Shown here: positions 1-11,289 of the stretch, piece by piece
Layout: each line of letters opens with the position of its first letter
How positions within the stretch are numbered: position 1 is the first letter of the stretch
Assembly: GCA_033557465.1 (NCBI GenBank)
Contig: CM066033.1
Coordinates: 903,614,808 to 903,678,807, forward strand
DNA: 64,000 bases
Reading direction: 5' to 3'
Origin: Ichthyophis bannanicus
Taxonomy: Eukaryota > Chordata > Amphibia > Gymnophiona > Ichthyophiidae
Program-made: the position numbers and the translations under genes
Notes under the pieces: generated by a model
What the model was told of the DNA's origin: nothing
Databases searched by the model: none
The model's input: the letters and a program-made list of their open reading frames with translations, nothing else

Positions 1-329
1 CCAGCAAATGGTGAATGGATATTCTTCTCTCTGTAGAAAATCTGAAGATTGCGAGGAAGGGAGGTTGATTAAATGCTCGTGAATGACCACTTTGTATACA
101 GAAAGATGGCTCTCTCACTTCAGTGCGACGTGGGAGGTTCCACTAGACTGTGGTCTTTCAGTAGCCATAGGAGGAGGGAAAATTTGTTCAGCTCCACACC
201 GTTATCATGATAAGGGCCTGTTGAGCAGCCACAAATTGGAAGGATCTGGAAGAGTACAGCAGCCACACACAACCTCAACACCCCCTCTCCTCTTTTTCCC
301 CCCTGCTCTCTCCTGAAGATTGCGAAGGG
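1..329. other. No gene supported; flank of DIRS-like remnant
   Basis: I see no coding similarity, terminal repeat or RNA gene here. Short open frames on both strands lack recognisable motifs. The stretch may be the decayed 5' end of the DIRS-like element that follows. Confidence 0.3.
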
Positions 330-589
330 TTCTGTCTGCCAACCACCTTCCACACAGTGCTGTACAAACAAAATCAGCCAGTGAATCAGTTTCAGGAGAG
401 TAGAGCTCAGCCCGGCACAGATCCTACACCTAGAAATCTCGGGGGCGAGTATCAAGGTTTGACTTTGTCATTGCCCTTGTTGGGGGCTCCTGGTTCTGGT
501 TCTGTCTCTGAGGGATGCAGTTCAAGGTGGATTGCTAGCAGCGGACACATCCTCCACAGCCCGGTTGACTCAACTGGCCTTTAAGGGGA

Positions 590-1374
590 AGCTTCTGTTT
601 GGAACGGATTTGGAGAAGCTGGTGAAGGACCTAAGCAAGACAATCTTACCACCTCCCAGAAGATAGGCCTGTGAAGCAGGACAGTGCCTCTTTCTTGTCC
701 ACCTCCATCTCCAGCCAGGAGATGCACTGGCTGGATTCCTGAGGATCTCTGGTTTATCGTCATTACCAACCTGGAAAGCCTTTCTTTTCCTCTGCTTCAG
801 GGCCTCAGACTTGTTCTCAGTCCTTTCGTGGAGCACATGGGCCCAGGGACTTGGTGCCTCTGGTGGGTGGCAGGCTTTGCCTCTTTTTTTCAGGAATGGG
901 CCCAAATTGCCAAGGATCGCTGAGTGTTAGACACCATTCAGTTCGCTATGTCCTGGAGTGTAAAGAGTCAATTCCCAATGCCTTCATTCTTTCTCCTTGT
1001 GGGTCTGTGATCAAGAGTGTCGTGATGCAGAACACTGGACAAGTTGCTACGCCGTCAAGCGAGGCAAGGGCAGGTGCTCCATCTATTTTGTGGTGCCAAA
1101 GAAGGGCAGTTCCTTCCAGCCCATTCTGGACCTCAAGGGGATCAACAAGCACTCGTGCGTCCTTTTCTTCCAGATTGAAACCTTGCACGCCGTGATTCAA
1201 GCAGTGTGCCAAGGGGAATTCTTGGCTTCTCTAGATCTCGCCAAGGCGTATTTTCTTATCCTGATCCGGGCGGATCAGCAGAAGTATCTGTGTTTTGCCA
1301 TGCTTGGCTCTCACTATCAGTTCACTGCTCTCCCTTTTCAGTTCTCCACCACTCCACGGACGTTTTCCAAGTGA
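590..1374 (+). pseudogene. DIRS-like retrotransposon reverse transcriptase, 5' half (decayed)
   Basis: This is the RT of a DIRS-type tyrosine-recombinase retrotransposon, which copies element RNA into DNA. At about 820-920 the reading resembles the family block 'VGGRLCLFF..EWAQIAKD', with frameshifts. From 1050 to 1370 one frame reads 'FVVPKKGSSFQPILDLKGIN' followed by 'SLDLAKAYF', the finger and palm blocks of this RT class with the first catalytic Asp in LDLAKAYF. The later catalytic block is not found on this strand. Several frameshifts and stops separate the blocks, so it is dead. The recombinase remnant downstream on the same strand fits the DIRS order RT, RNase H, YR. Confidence 0.7.
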
Positions 1375-1399
1375 TGGTGGTGGCAGCTGCAATGCCAAG

Positions 1400-2050
1400 G
1401 GATCTGTGTTCCCTATCTGGATGAGTGGGAGGCGACAAAGGAGCTGGAAATGCTGAAGAGCTAACTTGATGGCCCTTGCCTTGAAGCGATTGATGGACCA
1501 TGCCACTTTCCTGCGGTTCCAATGACCCTGGGCCATACGGTTTTGACAATGGGCTCCCCAGCCTGAGAGAGTGGCATCCATCATCAGCAGGATCCAGGAG
1601 AAATCGTCCAGCAGTACGCACTTCCTCAGATGACAGGACTTCTGCCACCACTGCAGGCTAGTCTGCACCATCAATGGAAGCGGAAGCCTGTGCTGAAACT
1701 GCTGAGAACTCAGAGAGCATCGAGTCAACAAGGACCTCTGGTGCGGCCGCGTGTGGGCACGCGCTCACAACACCATCTTTATGATTGCTACCATTAAACT
1801 GAAGAGCTGAAGATAATCCCAGACTCTGGGGACCTGTTTCATACAAAATAGCGCCAGGCAGTCCAACAATCATCTGACTTTCTCCCCTGGCAGGAAAGCT
1901 CTGCCCACTAGAGTGTCGAAACGTTCTTCCAGAAATTCTGAGGACTGGGAAGGCAGAAGCTGGCTCTTTTCCTGATTGATCACCTAGCCAAGGCATTCCA
2001 AAAAGGATACCACTCGGGACATCATCTAAGTCGTCGGCTGCTTTATGTGT
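1400..2050 (-). pseudogene. DIRS-like RT thumb / RNase H segment, inverted
   Basis: On the minus strand about 1730-1440 reads 'LMVQTSLQWW' followed by 'MDATLSGWGAHCQ', 'AQGHW' and 'SINRFKARAIKLAL'. This is the RNase H domain of DIRS elements, which degrades the RNA strand of the RNA:DNA hybrid. In a normal element it lies downstream of RT on the same strand. Here it is reversed between a plus-strand RT half and a plus-strand recombinase. The simplest reading is an internal inversion, although two unrelated fragments lying side by side cannot be excluded. The segment carries stops and shifts and is not functional. Confidence 0.6.
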
Positions 2051-2099
2051 TTCCCCCGTGGCCCCTAGTGGGACATGTGCTTTGGCGTATAGAGCGCCA

Positions 2100-2658
2100 C
2101 CTGGACAGGATTGTTTTGGTATCATTGCGTTGGCTATAGAGAGTGTGGTTCAGAGACCTAATGCAGCTCCTGCAGGTGCCTCTTTGACTGCCCCATCTCG
2201 GGGGCTGTTGCGGAGAGACCGATCATCCTGGAAGGCATGGCTATTGAAAGGAGACTGCTAGCGCATAAGGGCTATTCTCCAGCACTAATCTCTACTCGGT
2301 GCTCAGAGGAAGTCTACCAAGTCAGTATATGTATGAATATGGTGCCTCTTTGAGCGCAGGTGTGGTGCGCAGCACTTGGCTCCTGAGGCGGCAAAGGTGT
2401 CCTCCCTGTTGGCCTTTCTGCAGGATGGCCTAGAGAAGGGCCTCTCCCTTAATTCCCTGAAGGTTCAGGTGGCAGCTGTGGCCTGTTTCCATGATCCGGG
2501 GTGGGCAAGTCTTTGGCCTTGCACCCGGATGTGTCATGTTTTCTCCAGTGGGTTCGGCGTCTGCGTCCTCATCTTCAGTCTGATCCCTTCCTGAGATCTG
2601 CATCTGGTGCTCAGGGTCCCGATGGCAGCTCCCTTTGAGCCATTGAAGTGCACTACCT
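2100..2658 (+). pseudogene. DIRS-like tyrosine recombinase, N-terminal part
   Basis: The reading includes 'DRSSWKAWLLKGDC', 'LLGAQRKSTKSVY' and 'LAFLQDGLEKGLSLNSLKVQ', the N-terminal core-binding half of the DIRS tyrosine recombinase. That enzyme integrates the circular cDNA without target duplication. Stops interrupt the frame. The gene is cut at a TTAA by the piggyBac element, and its reading continues at once on the far side, at 5257. Identification rests on recalled family motifs. Confidence 0.65.
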
Positions 2659-2678
2659 TTAACCCTGGGAGTACCGAT

Positions 2679-2876
2679 GGGGTCCAAAGTGACCCCATTG
2701 CAAGTTTCACAACGCGTATCTCGGAAACTAGTTGTTCAAGAATGCAATCTCTTTATGACTTATCACATGTCAATATTCTCTTTATATTGCACCATGAGAG
2801 GAATAATTTTCATCCGCTAGGTGACGCTAGTGATGAATTGCAGCACAGAGTACCAGTGGGGTCATTTTTTGACCCC
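2679..2876. repeat. Left subterminal GGGGTC/GACCCC palindromes of piggyBac
   Basis: Two small inverted repeats lie inside the left end: GGGGTC (2679-2684) with GACCCC (2691-2696), and GGGGTC (2858-2863) with GACCCC (2871-2876). The same palindrome recurs near the right end. Repeated subterminal palindromes are candidates for transposase binding sites, which is an inference. Confidence 0.75.
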
Positions 2877-3152
2877 AGTTGCTTATGTCCGGTTTGGATC
2901 GTGATACAATTTGCAGTTTTGTGAATTTTTTGATCTGACAAAGGTATTTATCATTAATTATGTATCATTTATTTTTTGTACTCTTATTTTATGAAAATTA
3001 CACATTTTCTGTAATTGATATCATACATTCTCTCATTATTTCTGATGAAATCTCAAGGCTTTCAGCTCGTTCATCATGATTATTGTACACCTATAGTAAA
3101 ACTGCTTTGCGCTTTATTCAACTTTATCTTTATTTATTTTAGGTTATTGTTT

Positions 3153-5007
3153 ATGATGTCAAAACGAAAGTATTCAGCTGCCCAAGTAAGAGAAATATTG
3201 CAACGAGATGCTGACAGTGATGGCTCTGAGTCGTCTGATGCAGCATATTCAGCAAGCGAAGAAGCATATCAGCCAAGTTCGGGCGATAAATCTGATGATG
3301 ACAGTCATGATTCAGATGGCGACAGCAGTTGGTCGCCAAGTGAATGTGAGACTGATGAGCCGGTAACATCGCCTGCAGCAAAGAGTCAAGTTACAGGTCG
3401 CGGCAAAGGTCGAGGCTGTGCTGGACAGGGAAGAAGGCAGGAGTCCTCGGTGTCAGTATCATCTGTGAGGAATCTTAGTTGTGGTCGTAGAGGAGCTAAG
3501 AGGTCATCCACTATAAGCACAAATGTTGCCATTGAAGCCTATGTATCTAAGGATGCCACATCATGGAACAGAAAACCTATAAAGCAAGCTGCTGGAAGAT
3601 ACGCCAGAGCTAATGTCATGCCCGTACAACAAGGTCCTACAAGGTATGCTGTACAAAATGTTGATGGCCCTCTCGCAGCATTCCACTTGTTCATGAGGAA
3701 GAACTTATTGAATGAAATCATGATGTGGATGAGCAAACAAGGAAGACACATTTATGACGACACCTGGAAAGATTTGAAAGATGGAGAATTTCAACGTTTT
3801 CTTGGACTTCTGATCCCCTCAGGCATGTACAAGTCACGAAATGAATCCATAGTTGAATTGTGGAACCTTGAAGATGGCTGTTCAGTTTTCGGCAAAAATA
3901 TGGCCCGTAACCGTTGTCAGCAAATTTCTTGTGCTCTCAGATTTGATGATGCAACCAACAGACGTGAACAATGAGGCGTGGATAAGCTTGCTCCAATTAG
4001 ACACGTTTTTGATACCTGGGAAGCAACTCTAAGTGACGTCTTTGTTCCTGGTGAAAATGTTACCGTGGATGAGCAACTGCTTACATTTCGTGGCCGTGTT
4101 CCGTTCAGACAATATATTCCCAGCAAACTTGGGAAATATGGCATAAAACTATAGATGTTGTGTGACAGTGCAACGTCATATGTTCTGTGTCTTCAGGTAT
4201 ATACAGGAAGGAACTCGGACAAAACAGGAAACAGAATCAGAGTGAAAGGGTTGTGCTGCAACTCACTGAAGGATTGACATGATCAGGCAGAAATGTTACT
4301 GTTGACAATTTCTTCTGCAGTTTATCCCTGTCACGGAAATTGCTAGAAAAACAAATGACACTTTTGGGGACAATTCAAAAGAACAGAAAAGAATTACCTC
4401 CAGAATTTGTAACAGCAAAGGGCCAAGAGGTATTCACTTCACTGTTTGCCTTTCGCGATGACGCCACTCTGGTTTCCTATTGCCCGAAGAAAGGAAAAGT
4501 GGTTGTTCTTCTGAGCAGTTTGCATGATCAAGAAGAAGTAGATAACACATGTCCAGACAAAAAAACACGCATGATCTTGGACTATAATTTTAGTAAAGGT
4601 GGAGTAGATACGGCAGATCAAATGTTGCGCACGTATACCACAAAACGAATGACAAGACGCTGGCCAGTGACAATCTTCTACAACATGTTGGACATCAGTG
4701 CTTTGAACGCCTTGCCTTCATTGTTTGGATGTCACTAAATCCAGAATGGCAGTCCAAGTCAAAGCACAGACATCTTCTATTCATCTTGGAATTAGGAAAA
4801 CAGCTGCTTCAGAGTAATTGCAGCAAGACTTCTTCCAGCATTGAAGAAGCCACTGATGCTGTTTGCAATGTTGGGATCCCAAAGAAAAGAGCAAGGTGTC
4901 ACTGCTGTTCCAGAGAAAAAGACAAGAAAAGCAACATAGTTTGCACTTCCTGCAAGCGCAATGTTTGCAAAGAACATTCAGAAATTGTCTGTGTCTCATG
5001 CAAATGA
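3153..5007 (+). pseudogene. piggyBac transposase (near-intact pseudogene)
   Basis: The start is the ATG at 3153 (reading MMSKRKYSA). An acidic, serine-rich N-terminal region is followed by the DDE transposase core and a C-terminal cysteine-rich zinc-binding domain (4890-5004, with repeated C..C pairs). The three catalytic aspartates are visible: 'NVTVDEQLL' near 4070, 'VTVDNFF' near 4300 and 'GGVDTADQM' near 4605. The protein cuts at TTAA and reinserts without a footprint. Breaks are a TGA at 3972, a TAG at 4152 and frameshifts near 4260 and 4725. All domains remain recognisable, so the copy is fairly young but dead. The start could lie slightly upstream. Confidence 0.9.
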
Positions 5008-5192
5008 CTGTAGTACTTTACTGTGTTCATCAAGTGCATGCAAAAACTGCTTTCATGGCAACTCTTCTTCATGTAATTTTATGATAAAGCATTACATTTC
5101 AAAACATTTAACCTTCATATAATAAATAATTTGGAATAATATTTTGTCTGTTTAGTTTAAAATTTTCATGGTTAACAATTAAAATTCGTCGT

Positions 5193-5210
5193 GGGGTCAT
5201 TTATGACCCC
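5193..5210. repeat. Right subterminal GGGGTC/GACCCC palindrome of piggyBac
   Basis: GGGGTC at 5193-5198 pairs with GACCCC at 5205-5210, matching the two left-end palindromes. It lies about 42 bp inside the right terminus. Confidence 0.75.
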
Positions 5211-5256
5211 AACGGTATTCAGTGTGTGCAAAAAATCTCGGTAATTCCAGGGTTAA

Positions 5257-5800
5257 AGGATTTGATGCTCAAGACTATCTTCTTTGTTGCAATTTGTTCT
5301 GCAAGGCAGATCTCTAAGCTGCAGGCTCTGTCTTGCTGAGATCCTTCTCTTTTTCAAAGGATGCTGTTTCCATTTGGCCTGTGCCTTCCTTCTTGCCTAA
5401 AGTGCTGTCTCCCTTTCACATCAACCAGGTGATTTGCCTGCCTTCCTTCTCTAAGGAACAGTGCTGTGGGAAGGATAAGGATTTTTGCTTTGTGGATGTC
5501 CGGAGGGTGCTTCTCTGGTACTTGGAGGTTATGAATTGCTTTCCGAAGTCAGGCCATCATTTTGTGCTGTTTTGCTGACCTGCTCGAGTGAAGCAGTGCC
5601 CAAGTTTGACGGAACCGGACGATTCCAGAGAGTTTGCATGCCCATTCTTCCATTCTAGCATCCTCATAGGTGGAACAGAGCTCGGTAGCCCTTGCAGACA
5701 TTTGTTGGGCAAGAGCGTGGGCATCACTTTCCACTTTTATCAAGCATTATTGCTTGGATGTCTGTGCGCAGGCAGACATGGCTTTCAGCTGAAGAGTTTT
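5257..5800 (+). pseudogene. DIRS-like tyrosine recombinase, C-terminal part
   Basis: Immediately after the piggyBac TTAA the reading is 'KDLMLKTIFFVAICSARQI', equivalent to the recombinase block that carries the first catalytic Arg. Further on 'NCFPKSGHHFVLF' and, near 5680-5760, 'ALADICWARAWASLSTFIKHYCLD' in shifted frames match the C-terminal end, where the nucleophilic Tyr sits in KHY. Several frameshifts are present. Together with 2100-2658 it forms one recombinase gene split by piggyBac. Confidence 0.65.
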
Positions 5801-5883
5801 GCGAGTCACTGTGTCTTCTTCCAGCCCAGTATTGTAGCTTTGTTACAATCCACTTATCTGAACTGCTATAGCAGGACAATATG

Positions 5884-6343
5884 GAAGATGACATTTTATT
5901 TACCAGTTGATGTCCTTTCCTTGAGTCCTGCTAGACCAGCCCATGACCTGCCCTTGAAACTGTATTGCTCTGTTTTCTTCTGCTGCAGTACCCTTGGGTC
6001 CGCCATGAGTTTTATACTTGGCTCTGCAGGCTCATCTTCTACTGTCACCTTATGTTTCTACCTTCTTGTATATAGTTCACTACTATTGATTACTCATTGT
6101 TGCCCACATTTGAGGTTGTGTGAGGCTTGCTCTGTATCTCCCATATGCTTTGGGATAAATACTGAAGAGACCTCTGATGGCGGAGCCCGATAGAGGCATG
6201 GGAGTGATGTCATTGAAACCTAGGCTTTTCACTGGTTCTTTGTCTCCACCAATCTACTGGTGGGGAACACAACCCACTTGTCTGGATTTGTCTAGCAGGA
6301 CTCAAGGAAAGGACACTATCTGGTAAGTAAAATGTCACCATCC
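5884..6343. repeat. Inverted repeat at the 3' end of the DIRS-like element
   Basis: The segment 5884-5936 is the near-perfect reverse complement of 6290-6343. Both contain CTAGCAGGACTCAAGGAAAG in opposite orientation, with about 350 bp between. DIRS elements carry inverted terminal repeats and an internal complementary region, and this pair probably belongs to that structure. Confidence 0.6.
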
Positions 6344-7053
6344 TGCAGTGCAAAATTGATAGTTATCATCCTTAAAAACAAACAAACCTCATGTTCATTA
6401 CTGCTGCAAAGAGAGCTTCTACCAAGTTCTGAATTGAGGACTCTGGAGACTTATGCAATCAAGACTTTGTTTTTTTATCATAATTACTCTTTGAATATTT
6501 TTATAATTGTTCTTGCACACTGAAAATATAGTATATATTTAGATCACTGAAACAAACTCCTACTTCAATGCATTTTGAACTGTATTTAATAGACATTAGA
6601 ATTTGAAAAACTGTACAAGGATATGAAAACTACAGATGCTGTAGAGAGGGTAATTTCAAAAAGCCACTTACACAGGTAAATATTTAAAAAATTGCTTATC
6701 CTTGAAGACGTTTGAGATTTGTTTGGTGGCTGCTGCAAGAAGGTCTCTGCAATCAATCCTTTTCGAAGTACATTGCAGGTTTAGGCTGCACTTTACTTGG
6801 GTAAAGGATCACCACTTGTGCAGGCAGCATTGTGGACGGACTCTGATGTTACCTCCAAGGCCAGTGGGTGTCTTTAAAACTCAGTAGCTGCAAGGCTATA
6901 GCATGCAGCTGTGGCGTATGACCATCCTTTAGTGCACAGCCGGGCACCATCAGCGGTATTAGCGGCTCCAGGGAGAAGGGAACTCCTGCTGCTGCAACTG
7001 AAGACAAGCTCAGAGCCGCCTGGCTGCCCAAGCTATGCCTGACTGACTAAATC
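6344..7053. other. No feature identified
   Basis: This AT-rich stretch becomes more GC-rich near 6900-7040. I see no coding domain, terminal repeat or target duplication. The last 150 bp may be the 5' leader of the L2-like LINE that starts at 7054. Confidence 0.3.
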
Positions 7054-8900
7054 ATGGCTCCACATTATTTTTTCTTTTATTTTTGTCACTCCCTAATCTT
7101 CTTCCCTCATATCAACTTCATATTCCCCCCTCCTTATTACTGTCTCTTTTCTCTGCTTATCTCTTCCCCAAGCTTCTCTTCCTCCCTTTCCTCAGCTCTT
7201 GAACTCCTTTCATTCATTCCTCTCCCTCTTCTTAAAATACTTCATCCTCATTTTCGCCGTTCTGTCTCCTTTCTGCCTCGTACTCTTCTCCTCCTCTTTC
7301 TTTCTTCTGGTGACATTAATCCTAACCCTGCCCCCCCAGACTATTCTCTCATTCACATTCCTCTCTCAACCATTCTGATCTCATCTATATTCCTCTCCTC
7401 CCCCCCCTCCTCTCTCTTGTGCATTATGGAATGCACATTCTATTTCTAATTCAATACAATAAGCTCCCCTTTACTCATGACCTTTTCATTTCTAACTCCT
7501 TTAGTCTTCTAGCTCTTACTGAAACCTAGCTTCTCCCCGATGACACTGTTTCGGTTGCTGCCCTCTGTCACAGTGGATACCAATTTTCCCACACTCGTCA
7601 TGCCACTGTGGCGTTGGGTTTTTTTTCTCCTTCCTGCCAATTCCAACCTCTCCTTCTACCTTTTTCTCCTTTGAAATCCATTCCATCTGCCTTTTTAATC
7701 CATTACCTCTCTGGATAGCTGCTATTTATAAGACCCCCTGATAAGTCCATCTCTACCTTTCTCACTGACTTTGACTCCTGGCTCTCCCTATTTCTAGATT
7801 GTTCTTCCCCCTCACTCTTTCTTGATGACTTTAATATTCATGTTGATAATCTGACCCCTATACTTCTAAACTCCTTTTCCTTGCTTTGTCCTGCAATCTC
7901 CAACTTTGTTCTTCTGCTCCTACTCATCAGTGTGTTCGCTGCCTTGACTTGGTTTTCTTCTCTAACTGTTCACTCTCCAATTTCCATTCCTCAGTTCTTC
8001 CCTTATCTGATCATCACCTCCTAAGTTTCACATTTCATCACTCCCCCACCTCAGCCTGTTCTGTCTCCTCTTACCTTTTTAGGAATCTTCATGCCATCGA
8101 TCCATTTGCTCTTTCCACTATTGTTTCATCACCTCTTTCTTCTACTTTGTTTTCTAAATCTGTTGATGAGACTATAGTTTCCTATAATACTGCCCTCTCC
8201 TCAGCCCTAGATACTCTTGATCCACCCATCCCATGCTCTGTAAGATGCACTACATCCCTGTCCTGGTTGTTCTTAACTACCCGCCATCTCCACGCCTGTG
8301 CTGCTCAGCTGAGCGCATTGGGCTCAAAACTTGCTCCCTTTCCGACTTTCCTCACTTCAAATTCTTGCTTACCTCCTTCTAGTCAGCCTTAGCACTTGTC
8401 AAGCAAAACTACTATGTCCACATGACTACTTCTCTTGCCACTGACCCCCGCTGTCCTTTCTCTACTCTTAACTCTCTCCTCAAGGCACCTCCCCCTCCAA
8501 CACTCCCCTTTTCTTTCTGTCCAAATCCTAGCTGACTTTTTCCATAACAGAATCCACGAGATTACTCACCAGTTGTCCACTAGAACTGCTTCATCCCCTC
8601 TTACTCCACCTCAATACCAACTTTTCCCATAAATTTCTATTACGCTTTCATCCTTTGCCATGATCTCTGAAGATGAAACCTATCATCTTCTTTCCTTCTC
8701 CAAACTTACTACTTGCTCTTCTGATCCTATTCCCATCCATCTCCTTGCCTCCATTTCCTCCTCTATCATCCCTTCCATTTCACATATTCTCAACCTCTCC
8801 CTATCCCTTGCTACTGTCCCTGCAGCCTTCAAGCATGCTGTGGTCACACCCTTACTCAAGGCTCTCCTTATAATTATCACCCTATTTCCCTTCTCCCTTC
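7054..8900 (+). pseudogene. L2-like LINE copy 1 with 2A-like motif and endonuclease
   Basis: This is a decayed non-LTR retrotransposon of the L2/Crack/CR1 group. The start ATG at 7054 opens a very hydrophobic leader ending in 'LLLFLSSGDINPNPAP' (2A-like motif at 7309-7335). Then come apurinic-type endonuclease blocks ('LALTE', a tyrosine-less copy of the 'YRPPDKS' block near 7725, and 'DDFNIH') and an RT N-terminal region ('SSDPIPIHLL', 'IFPSISHILNLSL', 'VPAAFKHAVVTPLLK') to about 8870. The fingers-region block is present but the catalytic Asp pair is not. There are many stops and frameshifts. The copy ends abruptly inside RT near 8890. Confidence 0.75.
7309..7335 (+). other. 2A-like (ribosome-skipping) motif, degenerate
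   Basis: GDINPNPAP aligns with the 2A consensus D-(V/I)-E-x-N-P-G-P. The critical Gly before the last Pro is Ala here, so skipping is unlikely. It follows a hydrophobic leader, as in L2/CR1-group LINEs known to carry 2A sequences. Confidence 0.55.
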
Positions 8901-8924
8901 ATTTCTTGAAGAATGATCTATAAT

Positions 8925-9480
8925 TTGGCAACTAAAATTTTATGCTAATGCTCTTGCATTTAGGCTGCAAAAATCCAAAGGAGCTGTACAGTGTAGGGAG
9001 TAAAGTACTTCTCTCCACAAAAGAAGAGCAAGACCTGGGCATAATTATGCCTGATGATCTTAGCTAAACAGGTTTAAAAAGGTGACTGTGAAAGCCAGAA
9101 GGATGCTTGGGTGTATAGGGAGAGGAATGGCCAGCAGAAAAAAAGGAGTTGATAATGTCTCTATATAAGTCTCTGGTGCGACCTCATTTGGAGTATTGTG
9201 TGCAGTTCTGGAGACCGCACCTCCAAAAGGATATTATCAGGTTGGAGTTGTTGCAGAGGGTGGCTACTAAAATGGTTAGAGGTCTTCATTATAAAGCATA
9301 TGAGGACAGACTTAAAGATCTTAATATGTATACTTTAGAGGAAAGGCAGGATGGGGTGATATAACAGATGTTTAAATACCTCTGTGGTATAAATGCACAG
9401 GAGAATCTCTTTCAATTGAAGGCAAGCTCTATTTTGTGGACAGAAATACCTCATCCCCATATACTGTACTGCTCCTTTGG
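8925..9480 (+). pseudogene. CR1-type LINE RT C-terminal fragment
   Basis: The frame at 9149-9364 reads 'SLYKSLVRPHLEYCVQFW', then 'LLQRVATKMVRGL' and 'YEDRLKDLNMYTLEERQDG'. This is the conserved region after the RT domain in CR1 LINEs. Upstream, 'EEQDLGIIMPDDLS' is the preceding block. It is 5'-truncated, carries stops, and abuts a CR1-like fragment on the opposite strand near 9480. Confidence 0.75.
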
Positions 9481-11215
9481 ATTTTTGCAGCCCAGATGCA
9501 TGACCCTGCATTTTTTAGCATTAAATTTCAGCTGCCAAATTCTAGACCATTCTTCCAGCTTAGCTAGATCCCTCATCATGTTATCTACTCATTCCTGGAT
9601 GTTTATTGCAGATTTTGGTATCATCCGCCAACAAGCAAACCTTACCCGACAGCCCTTCCACTATATCAGTAAAAAAGATGTTATGTAGAATCAGACCAAG
9701 GACTGATCCCTGCGGCACACTACTGGTAACCACCTTCTTAGAGTGAGTTCCATTCACCTGTACCTTTTGTTGTCTCCCACTCAACCAGTTTCTAACCCAA
9801 TCAGTAATTTTAGGGTCCATCCCTAGGGTGCTCAGTTTGTTATAAATCGCCAGTGCGGAACAGTGTCAAAGGCTTTACTGAAATCTAAATACACCACATC
9901 TAAGGCTCTCCCTTGGTCCAACTCCCTGTTCAATCAGTCAAAGAAATCAATTAGATTTGTCTGACATGACCCGCCTCTTGTCAATCCATTGGATCCAGAA
10001 ACCTCACTATTCTCTTTTAGTAGCCTTTCTAATAATTTACTAACCACAGAGGTTGGACTATCCGACTTGTGGTTCTCAATGTCATCCTTGCATCTGCTTT
10101 TGTGTAAAGGGACCACATGTGCCTTTCTCCAGTCCTCTGGCACCACTCCCGACTCCAAAGAGGCATTGAAAAGGACAGGCAGTGGAGCTGCTAGAACGTC
10201 CCCAATTTCCTTCAGTATTCTTGGATGTATCCCTTCCGGACCCATGGCTTTGTCTATTTGTAGTTTAGCTAGTTCCTCACGAACAGTCTTCTGAAAGTTG
10301 TTTGAGATTCCTGACGCTTCTATTCCTGTTTGTGGGTGTTTTCTGAGCTCTTGCTCTTGGGCTTTTATTTTGTGAACATAGAACAGAAATATTTGTTAAG
10401 CAATTCTGCTTTATCCTCATCAGTTTCTGCATATTCCTCCCCTGCACCCTTGAGTCTGACAATACCACTTTTGCCCTTCCTCCTCACTAATGTAACTGAA
10501 AAATGTCTTATCCCCACATTTTTATTGCATTGGCTATTTCTTCTTTTTGTACCTTTGCTTTCCTGACTACTTTGCTAGCTTCTCTAGGCTTTTTGAAATA
10601 TAGATGCCTGTCTTGCTCTCTCATGAAGGCCTCCCTCTTTTTCTTATCCTTTTCAGCTTCTTCTTTTGAAAACCATAGCGGCCTCCTTTTCCTTTTACAT
10701 TTTTTTTACCTTTCTAACAAAAAGGTTTGTCCTTAAAATATCCCCTTTGAGTTTTGCCTGCTGTTTTTTATACATCCCCCCCCCCCCCCCCACACAAACT
10801 GTTCCGATCCCACTAACACCTCTTTGAGGTATTGTCTCATCTTGGCAAAGTTAGTTTTTCTAAAGTCTAAGACCCTCACTTTTGAATGAATTTTATCAGC
10901 CCTAGTCCTAATACTGAACCATACTATCTGATAATCACTGGATGCGAGGTGATCTCCCACTGTAATATCAGAAACACTTTCCCTATTGGTAATAGTTCTC
11001 CATGTAGAGAATCCAGGATCTCCTTACTTCTAGATGACACCGCCGCAGGGATGTGCCAATCCACATCTGACATACTGAAATCACCTATCAGTAGCACTTC
11101 TTTCATGGCAATACTGTGTATGTCTTTTATTAAATCTTCATCCACTTCTACCCCCCTGTGAGGGGGATCTATATATAACTCCAATGCAAATGGATTTTCC
11201 CTTTCCTTCTTCTTA
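9480..11215 (-). pseudogene. CR1-like LINE endonuclease-RT fragment, minus strand
   Basis: Reading 5' to 3' on the minus strand: endonuclease end 'LLIGDFSMSDVDWHIPA' (about 11100), 'SSDYQIVWFSI' (the SDH block), a linker, RT 'MGPEGIHPRILKEI' and 'GVVPEDWRKAHVVPL' (about 10200-10100), 'SVPQGSVLGLILHNIF' and the active site 'LLADDTKI' (about 9640). This is the standard domain order of a CR1-group ORF2. Stops and shifts disable it. It differs in sequence from the better-preserved CR1 at 34568-41440, so it is another subfamily. Confidence 0.8.
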
Positions 11216-11289
11216 GTTTAACCCACAGTGCCTCCTCTATTCCTTTTAAGCCCTTCAATTCTATACCTTTAATATTATTTTTTGAGTTT

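Larger units (their letters stand above)
2659..5256 (+). mobile_element. piggyBac-type DNA transposon with TTAA target duplication
   Basis: The element proper is 2663-5252, flanked on both sides by TTAA, the piggyBac target. The left end is CCCTGGGAGTACCGATGGGG. The right end in reverse complement is CCCTGGAATTACCGAG, so the terminal repeats share CCCTGG.A.TACCGA. It contains one transposase gene with few disruptions. Excising it joins the DIRS recombinase reading frame exactly at the single TTAA, so the insertion is younger than the DIRS copy. Confidence 0.93.
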
